Shown in pieces: positions 1 to 8,736 of a stretch of 64,000 nt of DNA. Both the position numbers and the translations under genes were made by a program. The stretch comes from Heloderma charlesbogerti (Eukaryota; Chordata; Lepidosauria; Squamata; Helodermatidae). How positions within the stretch are numbered: position 1 is the first letter of the stretch; each line of letters begins with the position of its first letter. Location: the NCBI GenBank assembly GCA_026122225.1, contig JANEZZ010001949.1, forward strand, positions 310,001 to 374,000. Reading direction: 5' to 3'. The notes below the pieces were generated by a model, which ran no database searches, was not told where the DNA came from, and saw only the letters and a list, made by a program, of their open reading frames with translations.

Positions 1-845
1 ACTGCGATAAAGCAGAGAAAGGACTTTACATAACATCAGAGAAACAACTTTACATCAGAGAAACTACAGAACATCAAAGAAGCACAACATCGCAATAGCA
101 ATTTAAGAGCGCAATGGAGAAGCAGAAGAACGCTTTAAGGCACATTACTAAAGTTAGCCTTTAATCCTTTCACTGCAGGGGAGCAAGATTTATTTCTTAA
201 TTCCAAGTAAACATGCACAGAAGAGGGATATGTTAAAGTTTAAAAGCAGGCTACCTAAGGTGAATGAGTGTCCCCACTACTGTGGTAATGTGAGGGGTCG
301 CTGCTGCACTCCTGGGAATTTTCTCAATGAGAAAAACTACTTCCATTGGGGAAACAAGGGGGAATGGGGTGTCCCATCCCCTGACCACGTCAGTGCCACG
401 TCACAGAGGCATGCCCAGGATTTATTGTGGGGGTGGCGGGGGAAGACATGGCACACTGTGGTAAAAACCACCAGGGAGCCGCTTTCAGTAAAAAAAAAAT
501 TGGAGTAAAAGGAGTTTCAGAAAATGCGGTTTTTCAAGAGAGAAGCGGCTGGTTGGCAGCAGATTGGTGACGACATCATCCGTTGTGAAGGAATTCAGAC
601 TGCTCTAACTTTGCACTAAATCACTCTTGAAGACAGCCCCTAGGATATTTCCAGCAGTAACAGATATGTGCTGGAGGTGTAATGGTAGGGGGACTTTTGC
701 CCGTATATGGTGATCCTGTAATCTGGCTAAGGGAAATTGGAAGAAGATAATAAACTCCATCTGACAAATTACAGGCTATGAGTTTACAATTAACCCCAAC
801 AACTATACTCATGGGTGATATTAAAGATCAGATCCCTAGAGATTT

Positions 846-865
846 AGTGGTGGTGGTGGTGGTGT
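846..865 (+). repeat. (GTG)n microsatellite
   Basis: Short uninterrupted run of about six GTG units. Confidence 0.8.
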
Positions 866-1075
866 TATATGTTAATAGCTGCAAGGATCCTCTTAGCAAA
901 AGATTGGCAAACAGCATATATACCATCTCTGCTACGGTGGAGAAAGAAGATTTAGACTATTATGGTGATGAATGAAATAACATCTTTTAAGTTGCTATGG
1001 GAAGGGAAGAATGAACTCTGTCCAGGTTTTCCCAAAAAGCTGAATATTGTTTATGAGTTATTGGACTGTGACCTA

Positions 1076-1498
1076 GAGAGCAATCCTATACCACATACAC
1101 AGCATCTGCGGGGGGACGGGACGGACATAGGATTGTTTGGTTTCTTGTATCCAAGATTGGAAACAAGGCTCTGACCTTAGAACCCAGAAACCACCTGCCC
1201 CCTCGTAGCCAGTGTGGTTCTGGCTATGTCTCCACGTTCAGAAATGGTGTGCGGAGATGGGGAAAAGGGGGCAGTCCCGGGGGTGGGGAGGGGCTGCATT
1301 ACACAGCTTCCTATGCTCGCCCCATTCTCCTTCCCTCCCTCTCAGAAGTGCCATGGCTAGAAATCACCCATCTAGTGAAAATGCAGGGCAGCTGGAGCAT
1401 GGAGGCGAGGGTTGCTTCTACAATCCAGGTGCCCTGCATTGGATACTCGGCAGCCTCTGACTTCAGAGGCTGCCAACTATCTCCATAGGATTGCACCC
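1076..1498. mobile_element. Harbinger-like MITE, copy 1 (423 bp)
   Basis: Ends are inverted repeats of the form GxGxGCAATCCTAT, and the element is flanked on both sides by the trinucleotide CTA. It shares its body with 45180-45597 and its ends with 11540-11885, 13513-13954 and 43321-43453. Three-base TNA target duplications fit PIF/Harbinger transposition. No transposase is encoded, so it is non-autonomous. Confidence 0.65.
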
Positions 1499-1593
1499 CT
1501 AGTAAACTTAGACACACTGTATGTGTGTTAAGGCGAAGTATTGCAATTGGTTTGAATGACTGTATCGGGAAACAAAATAAAAATAATACACTA

Positions 1594-1595
1594 AA

Positions 1596-1651
<56 letters not shown>

Positions 1652-1654
1652 AAA
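1594..1654 (+). repeat. (AAAG)n microsatellite
   Basis: About 14 AAAG units. The minus strand reads as a spurious repeating Phe-Leu-Ser peptide. Confidence 0.95.
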
Positions 1655-1890
1655 GGATTCTATGCTCCTGGCTGGTATAACTAGACACCATTTCATGAAA
1701 ACCTCTGAAGTATATATTACCCACATGCCTGCCACTTCTCACCTTCTTGACGTAATCCTCAGTGCTGATGGCCTCTTTCTTTGGACATTACCTGTCCATG
1801 TGCAACTTATACCTATTGGATCTCAGGCAGCCCACCCCATTGGCAGATAGCCCCTCAGCTGTCACTCAAGACCCTCCTGATTAGATAAAA

Positions 1891-2028
1891 CAGCCTTCCC
1901 CAACATGGTGCCCTCCAGATGTTTTAGACTTCAACTCCTATCTCAGTCCCAGCCAACATGACTAATGGTCAGGAATTCTGGCAGTTGTAGCCCAAAACAT
2001 ATGGAAGGCACCAGGTTGAGGAAAGATG
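1891..2028. mobile_element. Palindromic hAT-type MITE (CCAGATG family)
   Basis: Starts CAGCCTTCCCCAAC and ends with an eroded copy of the inverse. It contains the family core CCTCCAGATGTTTT and its inverse AAAACATATGGAAGG. This is the commonest element of the window, with about 18 copies. Confidence 0.8.
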
Positions 2029-2314
2029 CATAAAACGTGAAACATTTACCCCTATGCTTTTGCCACCAGCTGACCTTCTAAACAGACTCTAGGGAATGCC
2101 AAAGTGACCCTGACTTCTGTACCTTCTACGTTTGACTGCTTAGTATACATTTAAGTAGTCAAGTAAGCTACTTAATTTTCCTTTTACTGTGCATGCCCAC
2201 AGCTTTTCTCCTATTTTCTCTTTATATTCTTCCTTAATAAATGTAATTAATTTGGAAATCAGGCCTGTACTAGTTCTCTATACCACAGAAGGGAATAGAG
2301 TCCCCTCCATCTTG

Positions 2315-2480
2315 CCATTTATTTATTTATTTAATTTTTATACAGCCCAATAGCTGAAGCTCTCTGGGCGGTTCAGAACAATTTAAAATAATAAAATACA
2401 ATATGGTAAAAATAATATAAACATTTAAAAATATGGTATAAAATAAAAATAAAACCTAGGAGTAGTGCAAAAATTAGAAT
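2315..2480 (-). mobile_element. CR1-type LINE 3' tail
   Basis: TTATTTATTTATTTAA followed by ACAGCCCAATAGCTGAAGCT and CTCTGGGCGGTTC. In reverse this is the typical sauropsid CR1 3' end (GAACCGCCCAGAGAGCTTCGG...). Truncated, non-coding. Confidence 0.7.
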
Positions 2481-2510
2481 ACAGTAACAGGTTTAAAACA
2501 ACAGAAACGG

Positions 2511-2554
2511 AAAGACTAAAATGCCTGGGAAAGACTAAAATGCCTGGGAAAGAC
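2511..2554. repeat. Exact 19-bp tandem duplication
   Basis: The unit AAAGACTAAAATGCCTGGG occurs twice in direct succession, followed by a partial third copy of six bases. It looks like a recent slippage event. Confidence 0.95.
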
Positions 2555-2732
2555 CACGTGGGCTATGCTATAACGCTTTAAAAGTTAACAGAAGGGAAGG
2601 CGGGGAAGATGGATTGATGCTTGATCAGCAGAAGCTTAGCTGGCAGTCCTACTATTTCCAGTTAAATAAGCTACAAGCTGCAAGAAGCTCACCTCACCCC
2701 AGCTTAAGCTGACTAAGGAGTGAGTGGTAGTG

Positions 2733-3950
2733 TAGAGAATCAAGAAGTCTGAAGTAAAATATTGTTTCAATGTTACGTAAATGTAAAAAACCAGAATGTG
2801 GTATTATTTTTGTGATTGTAACTGGTTAACAGGGAGAGGTGAAAAAGTTCTCTCTAACTGAAGCCTAACTATTACTTTGTATGGGAGGCTTAGTGTTGGC
2901 AGCCTGCTAACTGTCAGTAAAGTTTCTACAGTTACCAAGGAAAGTGTTATAGGCCTTAGGGGTTCACAGTTAATCCTGTCAGTTTAAGTCCTGGACAGGG
3001 GAATCAGAAAGGTCAAGTTTTGATAGCCCAATTAATGAACATTATCTTACTTATCATTGGCTCATAAATATAGACCAATGGGCCGGTAGATATAGAGATG
3101 ATAGAGGGTCATTGGTCAGAAAGGCCTGACTGAGACAATATAAAAGGGGCAATGCCAACACTGTCAAGGCAGTGGAGGCAGTTTGCCCGGTGTGGTCAGT
3201 TCAGGCAGAGGAGCTTGAAGAAGAGGCAAGCAGCAGCAGAGCCTAGACAAGAAGCTAAAGAAAAGTAGCTAGAATCACTGAAGGCAGAAGCTGTGAGAGC
3301 TAGCAAGGAGAGAATGACTCCAGAGTTGATTCTCCAGGAAAGCTTTGGGCCACATGAATGGAAGAAGACAGTTGGCCTCAAGAAGCAAGAAAAGTTTGGA
3401 GACAACTAAATGACCTCTTCTTTGCTGTGTTCTGGTCATCAAATCCCTGACCAAAAAGTTCACTAGAAGCTGACGCAAGCCTGCTTGTTAAAGATCATTC
3501 ATATTAAGAAGCTAGGAATCTGCCATGAAAGGCAGTTGAGAAACTCTGTTCAACCCTGCATCCTTCCAGTGAGTTCCTGACCAGACAGGGAACTTCAGGT
3601 TATGTCCTCTGAACCATCATGAGATAACTAACTAGAGTAGAGGTAGGAAAAGGGTAATTGAAACTGGTTTTTAATCAGGAAAGTGAACTTGGTTAAATTT
3701 ATAGCAGTTTGCTTAAAGAAACAGTACTAATCTAAGTAAGCCACTAACAGAGTCTATTGGTAACACATATTATTACATTCCACTATATATAAATAAAGTT
3801 TAACTAAACATAAATACATTTGTTTTTACTTTTAAATAAATCTCAGCTTCTGTTCATCTGTTGCCTATAGCCTATAACCCTGCTACTATATGCTGGATGG
3901 TGTGCTAAGATGATAAGGTTTTATTAGAAATTTTATGGTGGCAGTGAAAA
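2733..3950 (+). mobile_element. LTR-like promoter/polyA region (boundaries unsure)
   Basis: Ordered signals resemble a retroviral LTR: ATTGG near 3055, CCAAT near 3075 and ATTGG near 3110, then a TATA box (AATATAAAAGGGG) at 3138-3150, then a G/A-rich leader and AATAAA signals near 3791 and 3834. TATGGTGGCAGTG at 3934-3946 could be a primer-binding-type junction. I could not define TG/CA ends or target duplications, and no gag or pol sequence follows. It could be a decayed solo LTR or a promoter-like unique sequence. Confidence 0.4.
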
Positions 3951-4424
3951 TGTGAGGGATGAAGTACTAAGACACATTTATAAAATATTTAATGAAGTAG
4001 GATGGTAAGCCAGATCTTTCCTATCTGGGAACTTTGGTGTGATTAAGTCACAATCCCCCACAGGTGGCAATAGCAACAAGGTAGAAAACGTGTTTCCGGC
4101 AGTCTGCCCTACCAGGAGGATGCTGAAACGCTGGTTCCCATCCTTTGCAGAAACTTTTAGTGGGTATATTTACTATACACGCTAAAAACATATATAAAGT
4201 TCTGTTTTAAAGGCTGTGTTTGATACAATTACTTGCTGCAAGAAGCTCCCAATTGCCCATGGCTCCCAGTGGCATGTTCTCATGTCTGGGAACCCACGCC
4301 TTCAGGCCATGCCAGGTGAAATGGCCCAGAGCCGAAAATGATACTTGCTTTGCATACTTACTATGCGCAACTACTTCCCATATCTTCTAGTATCTTGAAA
4401 ATGAACTGTTTCTTAATAAAATCT

Positions 4425-4565
4425 GAGGCATAGTGGGTAGAATGGAGATTTGAACTGGTGATCTGGGCCCAAATCCCTCCTCTTGCCTTCAGCAAGTTTC
4501 TCTCTCCTACCTCACAGGGTTGTTGTGAAAATAACATGAATAAGCCTCATGTATACTATCTTTGA
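4425..4565 (+). mobile_element. Degenerate tRNA-derived SINE fragment
   Basis: GATTTGAACTGGTGATCTGG resembles a B-box region, followed about 70 bases later by CTACCTCACAGGGTTGTTGT, which is shared with the SINEs at 14928, 51588 and 62620. The left part is badly eroded. Confidence 0.5.
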
Positions 4566-4700
4566 AGGAAAAACCAAATTACAGAACAAATGTAATGCAC
4601 AATAACCTAATAAATATCGCTACAATTAAAATCAACTTGAAATGGCGCTGCCTTTTTTTTTCAGATTCACCATGCTTTTTGTTTTAGATTCACTACACTT

Positions 4701-5116
4701 CAGGGGTGGGCAGAAGGTAGACTGAGACCTACTGGTAGATCTCTAGGTAATCTGCAGTGGATCAATGAGTTTCCGACTCCCAGTATTTTAACAATAGCAA
4801 ATAAAACTGAAAGTTTAAAAAAAAAAAAACCTCAGCCGTGGCTGGCCTTATGCTTTTAACCTGAGGGTTTCTCACCTGTAAAATATGGGTATTAATTGCT
4901 TGCCTGTGACCAGGTCATTGAGCAGCTTGGAGAGTTTCATGTTAGAGAATCCCTGATCGATAGTTACTCAGATGTAGGCCTGTAAGTGTTATAACCCATG
5001 GGGTAAAGTACATAATTGATTCCACTGCGCCCTCTCCTCCGACCAATCTCCAGTTGGTGGATCTCTAGTAAAAAAGAAAGTAGATCCCACAAGCCCAAAA
5101 TCCACCCACCCCTGAT
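4701..5116. mobile_element. Non-autonomous hAT element (about 415 bp)
   Basis: Inverted ends CAGGGGTGGGCAGAA on the left and CACCCACCCCTG on the right. Flanks carry CTACACTT (4693-4700) and CTACATTT (5117-5124), a 7/8 match with a two-base offset, fitting an eroded 8-bp hAT target duplication. Any ORF here is a by-product. Confidence 0.6.
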
Positions 5117-6979
5117 CTACATTTGCCCATTGTCACCTTCCAAATCCTTCCTTGAATTGCTACTGCCGAGCCAGTCATTCCTTATAGCTGTGCAATCCAT
5201 TCTTCTTTCCAGTCTGCGGCATTTGATCTCTGCCCTTCTTAAGCTTCACTTTGTTGGTATCTGCCAACCTTCCAGTACACAGGGCCATTTCACACACTGT
5301 GTGGCTGCAGACCCAGGTTTGGCAACAGGTGCATGCCCATGGGAAACCACAGCCCAACCTGACCCCCTGATGATGAGTGTATCTGGTATGATTCCAGTAT
5401 TAGTCAACATGCGCTTTACATTTTTAGGTACACATTTCAGACAACTCAGTTGTATACCTAACTAAAAAAAAGAAAACAATGTCATGTGTGAAGAGGGCTA
5501 AGAAACCTTTAAAAACTAGGAACTCTCAAACAAAGTGTAAAGAAAATGGAGCATCCGATTGCTAGCATTATTAAAAACTAAGTTGCTTGTTTATGTTGCA
5601 TTGGAAAATGGACAATATATTCAGGAAAAAAGGGGGCTGAATATATGAAGAAAGTGAAACAGACTCTTTCATATCTGCAGATTCTGAGGGAGAATGACTG
5701 CTTCAAAGGAAGTAACCAGCAAAGAGGCATGAAAATATTTACCAAGGATAAAGGAGCAGAAGTTTACATTTTGCCATCTTATGAGACTGTCGCATTCTAA
5801 ATAAACAGATCAAAAGAATAATTTCATTTCTAGATTTCATCTGACTATAGTATAATGCAATTCCCTACATCCAACTGTCATTTAGGAGTACTCTGTTTTC
5901 TTTTGGGCGCATGTCTTCAAATGCATACACTCAATAAATCAAAGTGTGAAATTTCCCCATAAAATGTATTCATTTGCACATCTTAAGTTGACTCCGCCAC
6001 TTAAAACCTCTCTAAACCTCACCTGGTAAAGATAACTCAGATAGTGAAACAAGCCCTTCCTTTGTGAATATACATGAGCTGGGTAGATAAGCAGTCACAG
6101 ACGCTGTCACTCTGCCGTCCTCTGGAAAACGTAACAAGTGACAGCAGGTGGGAAAGTTAAGTGCAAAGAAATTTATGTTCTGAAGGTTTTCCCCCTTTGC
6201 AAGAAAGGAACTTTAATCTTGGAAAGGCAAATGCAGAATAAATTGCAGCCGATCTACATGGACAGAAAACATGCTGGCTATTGTTGCTAGCTGGGACAAG
6301 CACTGAGGAAGACCTTGTAGACAGAATGCCAGTTAAGACAGCCTTAAAAACTTCATCTAAATCTTGAGTCCATCACCAATAAATAAGAATGCCTCTGAAT
6401 TACGCAGTACCTACTTGGCTAGATGGGGGAAAGTCATTTACGAAATAATAATAATAAAACAATGAGGTCACTGGTTTTGGAAGCAGTGTCACAGGACACA
6501 TTTGGCATGCATCTGCACACCGTTCCTCTCTTAACTGTTCTGCAGTGGGCTGACCCAAGCAACCTCGGTGAGGGGGTGGAAGAGGAAAATCACAATGACA
6601 AATGACCAGCTATGCCAAGAGCCCCTTTTTCCTTTTCCTGACAAAGCTTCCTCCAAAAATGAATGGTAGTTTCCTTGGATAGACACACAGCAGAAGGTTG
6701 ATTTACTAGCCAAACGGAGCAGACCCCTTCCATCAAAGTGTCAGCCACGTGCAGCCCAGGGCTGGAACACTTCCTTTCGGACATGGGCGGCTTTGAACTT
6801 GGGTAGGAGGGAAGCAGTAAATGGCCTGGCTGAAAGGTCTCAGAGGAGTGGAGCGTAGCTATATGTTGCTTTAATCGAGGTCTCAAAGATGCCAGTGGTA
6901 AAATTCCACTTATTTTCAACCTTGTCTATGAGATGAAGTAATGGATAAAGTTTTTGATCCTGATAGCAGATGAATGAAC

Positions 6980-7045
6980 TATTACGGGGTTGAACTCGAT
7001 GGTCTTATAGGCCCCTTCCAACCCTACTATTCTATGATATGATAG
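6980..7045 (+). mobile_element. CR1 retrotransposon 3' terminus
   Basis: Reads GGTTGAACTCGATGGTCTTA, then CCCCTTCCAACCCTACTATTC and TATGAT. This is the classic sauropsid CR1 end with its short ATTCTATGA-type terminal repeat. 5'-truncated. Confidence 0.8.
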
Positions 7046-7659
7046 GCCTTAGATTTGGATCACCCATAGCAGGGGGCTCTGTTTGCTGAGCTCTGAGGCC
7101 AAGCTCAGCAAATCACTGGATTTCTGCTGTAAATCTGGACCCTCCATATATTCCCATGACCACAGCTGTAAAGGTCTCTTATACTCCATCCTCTGTAATT
7201 TTTTAACTTCTTTCCAAGATGAATCCCCTGTAAAACGATTAAGAAGCAGTCTGGCATCCATCCACGTTTACCTGCTTACAAAAATGGTCTATAAACATGT
7301 GGCCCTTTGCAACTGTATGCATTTTTATGGCTATGTGGCATTTGTAGATTACCTCAACTCTTTGCTACCATCCAAACTTTTAAAGAACAGATGCAGTTCT
7401 ATGTGCTTCTATTGATTTGCTGAACAAAGATGGGGAACATTTGTGGTGAGAAGATGCAGCTACTTGAAACTCCACCAAAACAACCCTCAGACCACTGAGT
7501 ACATTTTCAGATTCAAATTCATGAGAGGCTCCCTAATATATTTCAAATACCTCTAAGGATGTCTGAGAGAAGATGGGAAATAACCCACTAAGTATAAGGG
7601 CAAAACCAGATGTGATGTTATTCATGTAATTCATAATTGCATGCATTTTTAAAGTACTC

Positions 7660-7840
7660 AGCAGCTGTGGGAGGGGTGGCACGGGAGGAAGGAGGGTTTA
7701 ACCCTTTGCCCCTGCCGTGCTCCTGATCTGTATCAGGCTCCCCAGTGTCTGCTATTTGCATTGGGGATGGAGGGGAAGCTCCCATTGCTCCCATTGGCTT
7801 CAACCCTGGCTTATATGAAAATATGGCTCCCAGAAAAATA
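7660..7840 (+). repeat. Unclassified dispersed repeat (TTTAACCC family)
   Basis: GGTTTAACCCTTTGCCCCTG then GATCTGTATCAGGCTCCC. Similar segments occur near 20505-20600, 39285-39445 and 60480-60580, with the TTAACCC or CTGATxxGGATCAG motifs. Probably a non-autonomous element; class unknown. Confidence 0.45.
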
Positions 7841-7849
7841 ATGGCTGAC

Positions 7850-8556
7850 CAGGGGTCTACACCAGGGGTGGGCAACTTGTGGTCCTCCAGATGTTAGGGC
7901 CTACAACTCCCATCAGCCCTAGCCAGCACAGCCAATGGTTATGTCAGGGTGGAAACTGAGCCCAGAGAGCTCCAGAGCAGTTCTGATCCTGAGGAGGAAC
8001 AACAATCCGTGGGAGAGGGGCCAGCTCATCCCTCACAAGCTCAGCACCTGGCAGAGATTCCTCCTGCCAGCATTCCTGAGATAGATAGTGACCCGGGTAG
8101 TGAGGGAGTGCGGGAGGGGGGCTTCTTAGATGCTCAATGCAGACGCAAAGAGCGATGAGCGATGGAGGGCGCGGAAAGGAGATGTAGCGCCCATTTGGCG
8201 CGCAAGCAACGGCCGCCTCCCATGGACCCAAGGGAAAGAGGGAGGATCTCCCCCTAGCCCATAAGTTCTGGGTCTTCAAGTGACTCTCTTTCAAACGGGG
8301 ATCAACTGCCTACTTGAAGCTTAGGCCACTCTGCTGTTCCTTGCTTTAGTCGCTGGTGATTAGCATCTGAAAGAGTCATTAAGTTGTAAAAGGATTAAAG
8401 CTTTGAAAAGAAATCCTTTCATCTGTGTCTTGAGTTGGCTATTGGAATCTACTGAGAGAGGCCGCCAAAGCGCTCCTGACAGGTGAGGGATGACTGGAGT
8501 TGCAGACCAAAACTTCTGGAGGGCAACAAGTTGCCCACCCCTGTTGTAGACCCCTG
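7850..8556. mobile_element. Palindromic hAT-type MITE split by a solo LTR
   Basis: The left half (7850-7941) and right half (8482-8556) are inverted copies. CAGGGGTGGGCAACTTGT at 7863 pairs with its inverse ending at 8543, and the outer CAGGGGTCTACA at 7850 pairs with TGTAGACCCCTG ending at 8556. The two halves join at the family centre once 7942-8481 is removed. Confidence 0.8.
7942..8481. mobile_element. Solo LTR (Gypsy- or ERV-type), 540 bp
   Basis: Begins TGTCAGG and ends CCTGACA, a perfect 7-bp inverted terminal repeat with TG/CA ends. Flanks are GGTTA and GGTGA, a 4/5 match fitting a 5-bp target duplication. The first third is G/A-rich and encodes an open Glu/Ser/Pro-rich stretch (7949-8158), which resembles LTRs of squamate Gypsy-type elements. 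No internal genes remain, so it is the product of LTR-LTR recombination. Confidence 0.75.
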
Positions 8557-8640
8557 GTCTAGACTACACCCTTGAACCAGGATCTCCAACAGACTAGCAT
8601 GTCTGTACATATCACATGTACACATTCTCCAGGAACGTAC

Positions 8641-8736
8641 CTGCTGAAGAAGTGACCTTGCCTCTTCTGAGATGTGATCTGGCATGTTCAGACAGGTGTG
8701 GGTATTTATTCCTGCTGGGTGGCACTCCATCAGAGT
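8641..8736 (-). CDS. RPS6KC1: RPS6KC1 exon: kinase C-lobe, penultimate coding exon
   Basis: 96-bp exon of 32 whole codons, phase 0. Acceptor TTTGCCCCAG, donor GTACGT. It reads [20 protein letters not shown] then [12 protein letters not shown] and matches the family C-lobe helices G-H. In the mammalian protein only about 36 more residues follow, in a terminal exon. I found no sequence matching that exon in the 8.6 kb to the left. An in-frame read-through past the donor adds about 50 unrelated residues and is not credible as coding. The exon lies about 85 bp from the end of the MITE that holds a solo LTR (7850-8556). Confidence 0.95.

Larger units (their letters stand above)
1..8640. other. Presumed last intron: repeat-bearing, no terminal exon found
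   Basis: Lies 3' of the last recognised RPS6KC1 exon. I looked on the minus strand for the conserved tail encoding a Leu-Gln, Asn-Pro, Arg-Leu-Gly run and the final Phe-Phe-Thr-Pro motif and did not find it. Stretches 1-1070, 2050-2300, 4150-4420 and 5130-6970 show no gene and no repeat I can name. 5480-6400 is AT-rich, unique-looking DNA. Repeats in this region are listed separately. Confidence 0.6.

Noticed and set aside
230..508. Plus-strand ORF of 92 codons with several Cys and Trp
   Set aside because: No recognisable domain, no splice context and typical size for chance in this composition.
1311..1742. Minus-strand ORF with a long Phe-Leu-Ser repeat
   Set aside because: It is the translation of the (AAAG)n microsatellite.
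7949..8158. Glu/Ser/Pro-rich ORF of 69 codons
   Set aside because: Starts at GTG and lies wholly inside the solo LTR; no partner exon or known domain.
8449..8640. In-frame extension of the penultimate RPS6KC1 exon past its donor
   Set aside because: The reading continues into the MITE and loses family similarity exactly at the GTACGT donor, so it is intronic.
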